A DNA stretch of 64,000 nt from assembly GCA_012519695.1 (NCBI GenBank), contig JAAYPT010000052.1, positions 1 through 64,000 of the forward strand, written 5' to 3'. The notes beneath the pieces are model-generated. The model was not told where the DNA came from. It was given only the letters and a program-made list of their open reading frames with translations, and did no database searches. This document shows positions 14,211-22,871 of this stretch, piece after piece. This stretch comes from Clostridiales bacterium (GTDB lineage Bacteria; Bacillota; Clostridia; Lachnospirales; Lachnospiraceae). The position numbers were made by a program, and so were the translations under genes. Every line of letters begins with the position of its first letter. Positions within the stretch are counted from its first letter, which is position 1.

Positions 14211-14310
14211 GCGGCAGTAGCTCAGTTGGTAGAGCACTTCTGTATGGCATCGTAAAAGCGTGTAAGGAACCATACAGATGTTGTCGGAGGTTCAAATCCT
14301 CCCTGTCGTA
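14211..14310 (+). tRNA. tRNA-like RNA 2 with a 27-nt enlarged anticodon loop
   Basis: A 7-bp acceptor (GCGGCAG/CTGTCGT, two G-U pairs), intact D-arm (GCTC/GAGC with GG) and T-arm (GGAGG/CCTCC, loop TTCAAAT) frame an anticodon arm that is 27 nt too long. The bases TCTGTATGG and CCATACAGA form a 9-bp stem, capped by a 22-base loop. Like tRNA-like RNA 1 it has a mismatch at position 28-42. It cannot read codons in a normal way. It may be a decoy, a processing signal or a decayed tRNA. Confidence 0.55.
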
Positions 14311-14345
14311 TTTAGCAAAGATGAAAGAAATATGGAGGTGAGAGA

Positions 14346-14600
14346 ATGAGCAAATATTCAAGAATCTATGAAAATGGTGTAGAGAAGCACGAATTGGTAT
14401 TTCGAAATGTAACATTTGATTATAGTATGCTTCCATCGGAACTAGGAACAAAAGCAGATAAGACATGTTTTGAATGCCAGTTAGCACAAACATTTAAAGA
14501 TTTATCAGAAGAGGTATTAGAACCGATTTTTGATGGAATCACATGTGGAACAGATGAAGAAATACTTGAGAGTTTGGAAGAGCTAGATAGTTTTGAATAA
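14346..14600 (+). CDS. Hypothetical protein (84 aa)
   Basis: 84 residues, acidic C-terminus (about ten Glu/Asp in the last 20). Two Cys lie in TCFECQLAQ near residue 40, and one in ITCGTDEE. It starts at ATG after ATGGAGGTGAGAGA. The stop codon is directly adjacent to ATG 14601 of the next frame, so translation is likely coupled. No family recognised. Confidence 0.65.
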   Translation: MSKYSRIYENGVEKHELVFRNVTFDYSMLPSELGTKADKTCFECQLAQTFKDLSEEVLEPIFDGITCGTDEEILESLEELDSFE

Positions 14601-14621
14601 ATGAGTACAAGGAGAGAAAAG

Positions 14622-15284
14622 ATGGAACAAGAAATCAGAAAAAATAATTGGGCAACAGTAGTAGGAAAGGCGAAATCAGGTTTTGTATACAGTCATACAA
14701 TGTACGGAGAAAAATTCTATGAGCTGGAAATAGCTGCAAAGAGATTTAGTGGGTTTGAGGATAAAATAGTAGTCCTTGTATCTGAACGTATGGTAGATGT
14801 ATCGCAACCATTGGATGCAGAACAGTACATATGGGTAGAAGGAGGATATCGTTCCTATAATCGTCGTGAGAGTACGAAGAGTAGATTGGTATTAACCTTA
14901 TTTGCACAAAAGCTTGAGATTGTGTCAGAAATTCCGTCAGAAATTCTGGAAGGAAGTAAAAATAATCAGATTGCTTTGAATGGATATGTTTGCAAGCAGC
15001 CGGTTTATCGAAAAACCCCATTAGGACGAGAAATTGCAGATTTGCTGATTGCTGTCAATAGGGCTTATGGAAAGTCTGATTACATTCCTTGTATTACATG
15101 GGGAAGAAATGCACGTTTTGCTTCTAAATTTGAAATAGGAAGTCCTATCCAGATCGAGGGAAGAATTCAAAGCCGGGAATATGTTAAGAAACTATCTGAA
15201 ACAGAGACAGAACGACGAATTGCATATGAAGTATCTGTAAGTAAAATTATTCCACTTGCAAGTGAAGAGATTCTCACTCAGTAA
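14622..15284 (+). CDS. OB-fold single-stranded DNA-binding-like protein (220 aa)
   Basis: Two copies of a beta-rich OB-like pattern: residues 8-100 (ending in LVLTLFAQKLEIV) and 110-210. The second part reads NGYVCKQPVYRKTPLGREIADLLIAVNR, then YIPCITWGRNARFA and IQIEGRIQSREY, which is the classic SSB layout (primosomal PriB/SSB type). It probably coats single-stranded DNA during transfer or replication. I prefer ATG 14622 with AAGGAGAGAAAAG upstream; ATG 14601 is an alternative. The gene lies ahead of parA. Confidence 0.78.
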   Translation: MEQEIRKNNWATVVGKAKSGFVYSHTMYGEKFYELEIAAKRFSGFEDKIVVLVSERMVDVSQPLDAEQYIWVEGGYRSYNRRESTKSRLVLTLFAQKLEIVSEIPSEILEGSKNNQIALNGYVCKQPVYRKTPLGREIADLLIAVNRAYGKSDYIPCITWGRNARFASKFEIGSPIQIEGRIQSREYVKKLSETETERRIAYEVSVSKIIPLASEEILTQ

Positions 15285-15393
15285 AATTTTTTGTTTATAA
15301 ATTGTCCTACTTATCAGGTCAGGGCAAAAGTATATAGGAAATAGAAACCAGAAGGACATAAGAAAAGTGTGCAGAGCATACGAAGGAGGACAT

Positions 15394-16137
15394 ATGAAAA
15401 CAATTGTTGTAGGAAATTTAAAAGGCGGAACAGGAAAGACAACATCAGTAGCCAATTTGGCATACAGTCTTCAGGTATTAGGAAAAAGAGTACTTGTGAT
15501 TGATGCAGATCCACAGACGAATCTTACCCCATTTTTTACAAAAACGGTAAGAAATGGACATACACTGTCGGAAGTATTAGAAGATTCAAAAAAGGTAAAG
15601 CGATGCATTTGCCACAGCAGATATCCGGAAATAGATATTATCAAAGGAAATTCTGCATTACAGGAAAGTGATGTAACAGATGGAGATTGGTTGGAAAATG
15701 CATTGTGGATTGTGCAGGAAAAGTACGATTACTGCATTATTGATACTCGACCAGCGTTTGAAAGAATTGCAGTATCTGCCATGTTGGCAGCGGATATTTT
15801 GCTTACACCAGTATGTTTGGATAAGTTCTGTAGGGATAATCTAAATTTGGTAGATGAATTTTTAAGTGGTATGCCGGAGCAGTATCGCCCAGAGTGGAAG
15901 ATATTTGCTAATAAAGTAGACAGCCAAAGAAAGTCACAGCGAAATATTTATAAAGACTTAATGGAAAAGCATGATTATCCATTTCTGGAGACTTGTATTA
16001 GTAGGTCGGCGACTATAGATAATGCTTTGGAGTATTACAAGCCAGTAAAAAGACATCGAGCCAAAAGTCCGGTAGCGCAAGACTACATGGACCTGGCAGA
16101 AGAAATACTTGCACTTACAGGGAAAGAAGGTGCTTAG
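15394..16137 (+). CDS. parA: ParA-type partition ATPase
   Basis: 247 residues. The deviant Walker A motif KGGTGKTT sits at residues 11-18. The Walker A' region LVIDADPQTN and the Walker B region CIIDTRPAFE are present. ATG 15394 follows GAAGGAGGACAT. ParA forms ATP-dependent patterns on the nucleoid and, with ParB bound to centromere sites, separates DNA copies. In an ICE it suggests an autonomous, replicating circular phase. The parB start codon follows one base behind the parA stop, so the two are translated together. Confidence 0.93.
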   Translation: MKTIVVGNLKGGTGKTTSVANLAYSLQVLGKRVLVIDADPQTNLTPFFTKTVRNGHTLSEVLEDSKKVKRCICHSRYPEIDIIKGNSALQESDVTDGDWLENALWIVQEKYDYCIIDTRPAFERIAVSAMLAADILLTPVCLDKFCRDNLNLVDEFLSGMPEQYRPEWKIFANKVDSQRKSQRNIYKDLMEKHDYPFLETCISRSATIDNALEYYKPVKRHRAKSPVAQDYMDLAEEILALTGKEGA

Positions 16138-16138
16138 A

Positions 16139-17287
16139 ATGGCAAAATTTGACAAGATGTTTTCGGGTTCAGATGTAAAAAAGGCAGAGTCACATCCAAA
16201 GAGAGAAACAAAGTGGATTCATTATACGAAGCTGATAGACCATCCGGAGCAATATTGTAATGAGAAAAGCAAAATGGAAATAGAAGCCCTTGCAGATCTC
16301 ATTGAGGCGGATAATGGGGTAATGCAGAATCTGCTTGTGCGTAAAGTAGCTCCGGATGAATATGAGATTCTTGCCGGTCATAAACGCCGCAGAGCATGCA
16401 GACTGTTGGTAGAAGAAAGAGGAAAGAAGGAGTATGAATTTTTACCTTGTACAGTACAATGCTTGTCGAATGTAAGAGCAGAATTTTTGTTGTATTCTTC
16501 AAACCGTTTTCATGATAAGGATGATTACGAAAAAATGCGTGAATTGGAGAGACTGAAGTATCTTATAGAAACATATCCGGAAGAATTTCCTGATTTGCAG
16601 ATTGGGAGAATGGTAGAAAGACTTTCAAAGCAAATGAATTTAAAACGTACAACGGTAGGAGAGTATCTTACAATCGCCAAGAATCTTGGAAAGAAAGGAA
16701 AAGAAGAATTTAAGTCAGGTAGTCTGAAAAAGAGTGCTGCAGTGGAATTGGCGGCACTGCCAGAGAAAGAGCAGGAAGAACTTCTTGAGCAGGGAGTAGT
16801 TACACATAGAGAGATTAAGGCATATAAGAAAAAGAAGGAAGATGTACTGAAATTCGGTACGGAGAATTTAAAAGAAGAAAATGTACCGAAATCCGGTACG
16901 CAGGAACATGATAAGAAGGAAACTACCGAAGAGGAGTATCAGGTTGCAGGGCAGTATAAAGTAGTTAATACAGATATGGAAATCCAGGAAGATAAAGATA
17001 TATATGCAGATATATCAGAAACAGAGGAAGTGGAAAATGGGACAAATGCTTTGAAAGAACATCTGGAAGAGCATAAGGAGCAGCCAGCTCCTATTGTGGA
17101 AGAAACAGTAGAATCAGACGAGCAGCAGTACACACCAGACTTCTTCTTGCAGGAGCAAAGGGAAAAATTATCAGAAATGATTAGCAATAAGGCGAAAGGT
17201 TGTGTTGTTCCGGAAAAGCTTCTGGAACGACAGAAACTTATTGTATGTGCTATGGAATTCTATATTTCCCGAATGGTGTTGAAGTGA
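16139..17287 (+). CDS. parB: ParB-type partition / DNA-binding protein
   Basis: 382 residues. The N-terminal ParB/Srx-type domain includes LLVRKVAPDEYEILAGHKRRR (near residues 62-83) and the SNRFHDKDDYEKMRELERL segment, which corresponds to the NIQRxxLNPxEE-like region. A HTH region at about 140-200 (MNLKRTTVGEYLTIAKN) follows. The acidic linker (230-335) is followed by a short helical end. Two of the ICE palindromes lie inside the gene (16844 and 16883), encoding LKFGT and VPKSGT, 39 bp apart. ParB is the best candidate to bind the palindromes, but this is inference. Confidence 0.88.
   Translation: MAKFDKMFSGSDVKKAESHPKRETKWIHYTKLIDHPEQYCNEKSKMEIEALADLIEADNGVMQNLLVRKVAPDEYEILAGHKRRRACRLLVEERGKKEYEFLPCTVQCLSNVRAEFLLYSSNRFHDKDDYEKMRELERLKYLIETYPEEFPDLQIGRMVERLSKQMNLKRTTVGEYLTIAKNLGKKGKEEFKSGSLKKSAAVELAALPEKEQEELLEQGVVTHREIKAYKKKKEDVLKFGTENLKEENVPKSGTQEHDKKETTEEEYQVAGQYKVVNTDMEIQEDKDIYADISETEEVENGTNALKEHLEEHKEQPAPIVEETVESDEQQYTPDFFLQEQREKLSEMISNKAKGCVVPEKLLERQKLIVCAMEFYISRMVLK
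16844..16899. repeat. Palindrome pair inside parB (sites 1-2)
   Basis: GTACTGAAATTCGGTAC (16844-16860) and GTACCGAAATCCGGTAC (16883-16899), each one base from the consensus GTACCGAAATTCGGTAC. Centres are 39 bp apart. They lie in the acidic linker of ParB. Confidence 0.85.
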
Positions 17288-17300
17288 AAGGAAAAAGCAG

Positions 17301-17903
17301 ATGAGAAGTCTTGATGAAGCAGCAGTTAAAGATATTCTACAGAACAGAGAGAAGAAAATAGATAACATACATAGAAAAATGATTAGCCTGTATCAGGAGT
17401 TAGAGCGAAATGATGAGGTATTGGAAACCGTAGCATATCCGAAAACAGAACTTAGTGGAATGTCTGGCGGAAAGGGAAATCATAAAGATTTGGGAGATGT
17501 CTTGCTTCAATATAATCGCCAGATTTGTAATCGAAATGAAGAAATTCGTAAGATTATGTGGGAGTTAGTGGAGGAAGAGGATAGTATTAGTCGTTTGTGG
17601 GCATGCTTTTATGCCCTGAACGACCCGTTTTATTCCATATTAAATGCACTTTATGTAGAAAATCAGCTTTATCAGGCAGTAGAAAATAATTTTGATATGT
17701 CTCACAAGACCTTCGAAAAATACCGACAAAGGGGAATTGAATTGTTGTTACTTTTTTATAATTCTGATGAAAGTATAGCAAAGTTAATGCGGAGTTATAG
17801 TAAAGAAAAAACGGATAAACGGCAGGGAAGAGGAAAAAAGGAGCAGAAACATAATGGATACGAGCAGATTAGTTTATCATCATTGGAAAGGAAGGAGAAA
17901 TAG
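17301..17903 (+). CDS. Hypothetical protein, possibly sigma-region-4/ArpU-like (200 aa)
   Basis: An all-helical protein. Residues 10-60 form a coiled coil (HRKMISLYQELERNDEVLET). About residues 95-155 resemble the region-4 part of sigma-like phage regulators: a run of helices ending ENNFDMSHKTFEKYRQRGIELLL, with a plausible HTH. The C-terminus is very basic. This resembles ArpU/RinA-type transcription activators in overall shape only. It would be a candidate activator for the repeated promoters described in this window. It follows parB by 13 bp. Confidence 0.5.
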   Translation: MRSLDEAAVKDILQNREKKIDNIHRKMISLYQELERNDEVLETVAYPKTELSGMSGGKGNHKDLGDVLLQYNRQICNRNEEIRKIMWELVEEEDSISRLWACFYALNDPFYSILNALYVENQLYQAVENNFDMSHKTFEKYRQRGIELLLLFYNSDESIAKLMRSYSKEKTDKRQGRGKKEQKHNGYEQISLSSLERKEK

Positions 17904-17908
17904 ACAGT

Positions 17909-18709
17909 ATGAAGAAAAGTAAAGTATCAAAAAAGACATCAATTTATAATGTTATAGGAGCAGAATATCCACAGCTTTTAGTTGTATTGGTCTTGGTAGG
18001 CATATCGGTGGTGCTAGGAGGAGCTTCTTGGGTATGTGGGGAAATAGCTACGAGAATGGGGTGTATAGTTCCAAGAAATTTTGTGGACAAGAGTTTAGAT
18101 GGATTTTTGATAATTTCGGGAAGTGGAGCGATTTTTGTATTGATTGCTGGACTGATATGCATAATAAAAGAAATATGCACCTGTATAAAAAGTTGTCAGC
18201 TTCCATTGACAGAGAAGGAGATAGAAAAGTTACAGTTGTTATATGTAACTGACTATTGGGAATATGTTCATACACAGTTATCTTATTCGTTTTTGGGAGA
18301 GAAGCATTGCTTGCATAGTGCGATGGAGCGGATAGAAGAGCCATTTGTAGAGCAGTTGGTGAAAATGTTGGAAAAAGAATTACAAGAGGCAGATACAGAA
18401 TATTTGAAAAGGTTGGAAAATTTGGAATCAGAATATATATTTAAAAATATAGCAACATCTATTGGCTATATAGCACAAAGACTTGAAAATGTAGGAAAAG
18501 ATGTTATTTACCAGGGATTTGGAATATGCAAAAGCCTTGATTTCAGATATGTATATACTATTGCTTCTGAGAAACAACTTTGTGTAATACCAATATCCAG
18601 ATATGATGGTCCTCGTATGTATGTGAAAGACATGTCTATAAAAGAGATAAAGAGAATCCGGGAGCAGGGGTTCGATTTCCAATGGGGAGGAGAATGGGAT
18701 GTTAAATAA
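17909..18709 (+). CDS. Membrane protein of unknown function (266 aa)
   Basis: Two strong hydrophobic segments (about residues 22-46 and 66-92) are followed by a long soluble part. Residues 100-175 are helical with many Glu and Lys. The last 60 residues (FGICKSLDFRYVYTIASEKQLCVIP) look beta-rich. It starts at ATG after AAGGAGAAATAGACAGT. The 3' end overlaps the SSB gene by 11 bp, so the two are coupled. No family recognised. Confidence 0.65.
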   Translation: MKKSKVSKKTSIYNVIGAEYPQLLVVLVLVGISVVLGGASWVCGEIATRMGCIVPRNFVDKSLDGFLIISGSGAIFVLIAGLICIIKEICTCIKSCQLPLTEKEIEKLQLLYVTDYWEYVHTQLSYSFLGEKHCLHSAMERIEEPFVEQLVKMLEKELQEADTEYLKRLENLESEYIFKNIATSIGYIAQRLENVGKDVIYQGFGICKSLDFRYVYTIASEKQLCVIPISRYDGPRMYVKDMSIKEIKRIREQGFDFQWGGEWDVK

Positions 18710-19181
18710 TGTATCGTTAATGGGGAGGTTAGTAGCTGCCCCTGTTATACAAACAATTTCAAAGCAGGAAAGGGAGATAACCATTGCCAGATATCGGCTT
18801 GCTATTGAAAGAGATTACAAAGAGAAGGAGCACCGTCCAGTTGATTTTATTGTATGTAAGGCATTTGGAACAGACGCATTATATGCTCAAAAATATTTTG
18901 ATAAAGGAGATACGGTTATTGTAAATGGAAGAATTTTTTCAGAAAAGTATAAGAAAGAAGGTAGCGAAAAGGAAGAATTTTTTACCGGAGTATTGGTAAG
19001 AAACAGCTACCTTGCAAGAAAGACGGGAGAAGGCTGGAATCGTACTCGGACAATGTCACCGCAGCAGGATGGAGTAAAAAATGAAATGGAAGAAGAATTG
19101 CCACCATTGCCTGAAGAGTATCAAGAGTTGCCAACGCTGCCAGAAGAGGAATACTTTCAGGGTATAGGAATGACGTTATAG
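18699..19181 (+). CDS. ssb: Single-stranded DNA-binding protein (SSB)
   Basis: 160 residues. The OB fold is clear: NNVSLMGRLVAAPVIQ at the start, then ARYRLAIERDYKEKEHRPVDFIVCKAFGTDALYAQKYF, and GDTVIVNGRIFSEKY. The tail is acidic and proline-rich (EELPPLPEEYQELPTLPEEE), though it lacks the usual DDDIPF end. Phage and plasmid SSBs of this type protect transferred single strands. ATG 18699 follows GGGGAGGAGAATGGG. Confidence 0.9.
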   Translation: MLNNVSLMGRLVAAPVIQTISKQEREITIARYRLAIERDYKEKEHRPVDFIVCKAFGTDALYAQKYFDKGDTVIVNGRIFSEKYKKEGSEKEEFFTGVLVRNSYLARKTGEGWNRTRTMSPQQDGVKNEMEEELPPLPEEYQELPTLPEEEYFQGIGMTL

Positions 19182-19210
19182 GATAATGAAAATAAGGAGC
19201 AAAGAACAAA

Positions 19211-19510
19211 ATGGATATTATGATACTTGGCTTAGAAGATGGAAATTCACTTTTCTTTTTGGATTATGTGATAGAAAAAAACGAAGCTTTTTTACATAAT
19301 GATGGAATAACTTATCAAGTTTATTGCGAAGGGCTTGCTGAAAAATTACACAGTGGAGTTGGTGAGAATCATGGATTGCCGGCATTGTATTCTTGCGAAC
19401 ACGGAGCAGTAACAAACGCTTCTTTTAGCAAGTTCAGTGTTCCGGTTGCTATTTTGAATCATGAGAAATATGTGATAATTGATCCTAAATGTGAATTTAG
19501 AAAGGAGTAA
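19211..19510 (+). CDS. Hypothetical protein (99 aa)
   Basis: A soluble 99-residue protein, MDIMILGLEDGNSLFFLDYV at its start, with two Cys (YCEGLAEK and YSCEHGA). The ribosome site AAGGAGCAAAGAACAAA is somewhat far from ATG. It overlaps nothing and the YopX-like gene begins 1 bp after its stop codon. No family recognised. Confidence 0.6.
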   Translation: MDIMILGLEDGNSLFFLDYVIEKNEAFLHNDGITYQVYCEGLAEKLHSGVGENHGLPALYSCEHGAVTNASFSKFSVPVAILNHEKYVIIDPKCEFRKE

Positions 19511-19511
19511 T

Positions 19512-19949
19512 ATGGAAGATAGATATTTATTCCGCGCAAAGCGGATTGATAATTGGAAATGGGTAGTTGGATATTACACATATTATCCAGATGGGATGAA
19601 TAATACAAAAGATACAAAGTCCGTTATACGTGATACAAGTGTAAATCCTAATAAGTTGTATTTCGTAGATCCATCTACCATCTGCAAGTGTACCGGTCTT
19701 AAGGACAAGAACGGCAAGCTAATTTGGGAAAATGATATTTGTGATAGAAAAGAAATATATCCTGAAATTGTAAAGTATCATGAAGGAGACTGGACACTGG
19801 ATTATAGTTATGCAAGTGGTAACGGCAAAGGGTTTAATTTCTGCAATCTTGGATTTTATGTACATGAGAGAAAATGTGTTGAGGTTATTGGCAATGTGTT
19901 TGATAATCCAGAGTTACTGAAATATGATTTCGATTTATTGAAAAGTTAA
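19512..19949 (+). CDS. YopX-family phage-like protein
   Basis: 145 residues. The pattern YLFRAKRIDNWKWVVGYY at the start, then CTGLKDKNGKLIWENDIC in the middle and EVIGNVFDNPELL at the end, is the YopX signature known from phage and mobile elements. The biochemical role of the family is unknown. ATG 19512 follows AAAGGAGTAAT; an upstream in-frame start lies in the preceding gene. Its stop is 17 bp before the methyltransferase start. Confidence 0.85.
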   Translation: MEDRYLFRAKRIDNWKWVVGYYTYYPDGMNNTKDTKSVIRDTSVNPNKLYFVDPSTICKCTGLKDKNGKLIWENDICDRKEIYPEIVKYHEGDWTLDYSYASGNGKGFNFCNLGFYVHERKCVEVIGNVFDNPELLKYDFDLLKS

Positions 19950-19966
19950 GGTGAAGAGGTATTGCG

Positions 19967-21673
19967 ATGATAAACGGTGAATTATTAGTAGACAATTTTG
20001 CCGGTGGTGGCGGTGCTTCAACAGGGATAGAACTGGCAACAGGTTACAGTGTAGACATTGCAATCAATCATGATCCGGAAGCTATTAAGATGCACAAGGC
20101 GAACCATCCGAACACGGAGCACTATTGTGAAAACGTATGGGCGGTTGACCCAGTAAAGGCTTGTAAAGGGCATCCGGTGGCACTTGCCTGGTTTTCACCG
20201 GACTGTAAGCATTTCAGCAAAGCAAAGGGCGGTAAGCCTAAGGATAAGAATATCAGAGGTCTTGCATGGGTAGCTTGCCGGTGGGCGGGTTTGGTAAGAC
20301 CGAGGGTGATTATGTTGGAAAATGTAGAAGAGTTTAAGACCTGGGGACCGCTTAACAGAGGGCATCATCCCATTAAATCAAAGCAGGGAAAAACATTTGA
20401 AAAATTTGTGCAACAACTTACAGATTTAGGATATGAGGTACAGTTTAAGGAACTGGTGGCTGCCGATTATGGAGCACCAACTATGAGAAAGAGATTTTTC
20501 TTAATTGCAAGGTGTGACGGCAAGCCGATTGTCTGGCCAGAGCCGACACACGCACCTGCGGATAGTGAAGCAGTTAAGAATGGTCTGCTCGAGCCATATG
20601 TAGGAGCTTATACACAGTTGGATTTTTCTCTCCCGTGTCCAAGTATTTTTGATACTTCAGAAGAAATAAAAGAGAAATACGGAATCCGGGCAGTAAGACC
20701 GCTGGCACAAAAGACGATGGACAGGATAGCAAGAGGATTGAAAAAATTCGTTTTAGATAATCCCGAGCCTTTTATCATTCAGTGCAATCATGGTGGTGAG
20801 CGGAGACCGAACGACATCAGAGAACCGATGCCAACCATTACTGGAAAGCACGGATATGGAATTGTAGAGCCGTACATGGTACAGATTGGGCAAACTGGAT
20901 TTTCTAAGGACAGGAGTAAGGATGTGAGAGAGCCACTCACAACGATTGTGAGTAAGAACGAGCATTGCCTTATTGAACCTAAACTTGCCCCATATATGGG
21001 AACTAATACTACGAACCATCCTGGTGGGAATTGTAAAGACCCAATACACACCATTACAACAGGAAATCAGCAATGTCTCATAAGTCCTACGCTCATTCAA
21101 TACCATTCAGAAATTGCCAAGGATGAAGTAAGAGGACAGACTATAAAAGACCCAATTATGACGGTAGATAGTTCAAACAGATATGGGTTAGTGACATCAT
21201 TTTTAAGTAAATTCTACAAAAGTGGAACAGGGCAAGATTTGCGAGAACCATTACATACAATCACGACCTCTGCCGGTCACTTTGGCGAAGTCAGAGCGTT
21301 TTTAATTAAATATTATGGAGATGCCACAGGACAGGATATAGAGCAACCACTCGATACAGTTACAACTAAAGATAGATTCGGACTGGTAACAATCGAGGGT
21401 GTGGATTATCAGATTGTAGACATTGGGCTCCGAATGTTGGAACCAAGAGAACTGTACGGATGCCAGGGATTCCCCGAGGATTACATCATCGACCATGATT
21501 ATACCGGAAAGACATATCCGCGAAGCGAACAGGTGCGTAGATGCGGCAATGCAGTTTGCCCACCGATACCAGCAGCATTAGTTAGGGCGAATTTGCCAGA
21601 ACTATGTGTAGCAGAACGCACGCCAAATATGAAGATTGAAGCAGAGCAGACGGGACAGCTCCGGTTTGCCTAA
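19967..21673 (+). CDS. DNA (cytosine-5) methyltransferase
   Basis: 568 residues. Motif I is NFAGGGGASTGIE at residues 9-21. Motif IV is WFSPDCKHFSKAKGG near 77-91, where the usual PCQ is PDC with the catalytic Cys. ENVEEF and RKRFFLIA also match C5 methyltransferases, and the C-terminal motifs CQGFPEDY and RCGNAV are present. The target-recognition part contains six copies of a (R/D)xPxxT(I/V) unit spaced about 28-38 residues. No restriction gene is nearby, so it is probably a solitary enzyme that hides the ICE from host restriction. Its target sequence cannot be read here. Confidence 0.92.
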   Translation: MINGELLVDNFAGGGGASTGIELATGYSVDIAINHDPEAIKMHKANHPNTEHYCENVWAVDPVKACKGHPVALAWFSPDCKHFSKAKGGKPKDKNIRGLAWVACRWAGLVRPRVIMLENVEEFKTWGPLNRGHHPIKSKQGKTFEKFVQQLTDLGYEVQFKELVAADYGAPTMRKRFFLIARCDGKPIVWPEPTHAPADSEAVKNGLLEPYVGAYTQLDFSLPCPSIFDTSEEIKEKYGIRAVRPLAQKTMDRIARGLKKFVLDNPEPFIIQCNHGGERRPNDIREPMPTITGKHGYGIVEPYMVQIGQTGFSKDRSKDVREPLTTIVSKNEHCLIEPKLAPYMGTNTTNHPGGNCKDPIHTITTGNQQCLISPTLIQYHSEIAKDEVRGQTIKDPIMTVDSSNRYGLVTSFLSKFYKSGTGQDLREPLHTITTSAGHFGEVRAFLIKYYGDATGQDIEQPLDTVTTKDRFGLVTIEGVDYQIVDIGLRMLEPRELYGCQGFPEDYIIDHDYTGKTYPRSEQVRRCGNAVCPPIPAALVRANLPELCVAERTPNMKIEAEQTGQLRFA

Positions 21674-21721
21674 GCTAAAACAAATAACATTATAATATAC
21701 AAAAAATAAAGGAATGCTTAA

Positions 21722-22603
21722 ATGAAGACAAAATACACAATTATTCCAAAACTGAATACATTGTCTGCAAAAGAGATGGATTTGTTCTTCTATCTTGTGG
21801 AGCGCATGAACCAGTTTAATGGTTATGTAGAGGGAGTTTATTACAAGGATGTAATGCAGGTTACAGGTATGTGCAAACAGTCCTTCTACAACGCTTTGAA
21901 GGGCTTAGAGAAGAAAGAAATTGTAACGGTAAATAAATCCAGTGATGTAGATTATAACGTTGTTATTTTGGGAAATGCTTTTCCGGATGCAGAAGCTCGT
22001 AATAAGGGATATGTAAAGTTAAATCGAAAAGCATTCAGAACAAAGGAATTTTGGCAGCTAAAAGCTCATGAAAAGTATATGCTCCTGGAATTCCTGAAGG
22101 GGACACATGAGAATGGTAGCAGCATAAGGATTGGAGTGGAAAAGTTCTATGAGAAATACCGGAAACTTCTAGGAGTATCAGATCGTGTAATAAGGGGATA
22201 TCTCCATAACCTGAGGAAGTTCTTCTCAATTGGAATCAAGGATGGAAAATATTTTATAACATATCTTCATTCTGTGTTTCATGACAAGCATTTGAAAGAA
22301 AAAAAGTCTGAAGAAGCATGGTATCGAGAGCATTTGGTAAAAAAGGAATGTTGGAGAAACCATATAGAATATGATCAAGAAACATTAACCAGCACAGCAT
22401 ATCTGTCACGTCAGTATTTTGATTTCTTTAATGGACAGACTGAAATAGAAAAGATTATGGCAGCCGCAAAGGCAGTAATGCTTTGTATCCGGACAAGCGT
22501 GGAGGATATCCAAAGGAAAGAGCGGCAGCTTCAGCCCAAATACATACACAAGTTATTACGAAAGAGCATCGGATTGCCTGAATCCGCTCCAAAAGCTATT
22601 TGA
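21722..22603 (+). CDS. Winged-helix protein, possible replication initiator (293 aa)
   Basis: Residues 10-85 fit a winged helix: LSAKEMDLFFYLVERMN, then VMQVTGMCKQSFYNALKGLEKKEIV as the recognition part. A second HTH-like stretch is at 140-165 (YRKLLGVSDRVIRGYLHNLRKF). Two winged-helix units in tandem is the layout of plasmid Rep initiators, and iteron-like repeats lie 150 bp behind the gene. Similarity to a known Rep family is not evident. It starts at ATG after AAAGGAATGCTTAA. Confidence 0.6.
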   Translation: MKTKYTIIPKLNTLSAKEMDLFFYLVERMNQFNGYVEGVYYKDVMQVTGMCKQSFYNALKGLEKKEIVTVNKSSDVDYNVVILGNAFPDAEARNKGYVKLNRKAFRTKEFWQLKAHEKYMLLEFLKGTHENGSSIRIGVEKFYEKYRKLLGVSDRVIRGYLHNLRKFFSIGIKDGKYFITYLHSVFHDKHLKEKKSEEAWYREHLVKKECWRNHIEYDQETLTSTAYLSRQYFDFFNGQTEIEKIMAAAKAVMLCIRTSVEDIQRKERQLQPKYIHKLLRKSIGLPESAPKAI

Positions 22604-22701
22604 TATGGGGGGACAGGCTTATTTGGCGTACAGTAAAACGGTAAAATTAAGGACAAAGTGTAAAAGAGGAAGAAAATAATTGTATATAACCAGGAAAAAA
22701 G

Positions 22702-22742
22702 AAGAGGCTCATGTCATAAAATGGCATGGGCTTCCTTTTTAC
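22702..22742 (+). terminator. Intrinsic terminator
   Basis: A stem of about 13 bp (AGGCTCATGTCAT paired with ATGGCATGGGCTT, with G-U pairs) followed by CCTTTTT. It ends the parA-to-winged-helix operon. Confidence 0.75.
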
Positions 22743-22751
22743 ATAAAAAGA

Positions 22752-22871
22752 TAGTCTAAAAAGATGGATACAAATAAAAAATAGTCTAAATTTGTGGAAA
22801 TAAATCAGGCACCGGGAAAAAGTAGTCCAAATTCTAGGATATAAAATATGGGGTATTAGTCCAAATTTGTG
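22752..22871 (+). repeat. Iteron-like direct repeats TAGTCYAAATTTGTG
   Basis: Four same-strand copies start at 22752, 22782, 22823 and 22857. The second (TAGTCTAAATTTGTGG) and fourth (TAGTCCAAATTTGTG) differ at one position; the first and third share only the first 9-11 bases. Repeats of this kind next to a winged-helix protein gene suggest a replication origin or an operator. Confidence 0.5.

Noticed and set aside
18028-18344. Overlapping frames in and opposite the membrane protein at 17909
   Set aside because: The frame at 17909 has the ribosome site and coherent membrane segments; the others do not.
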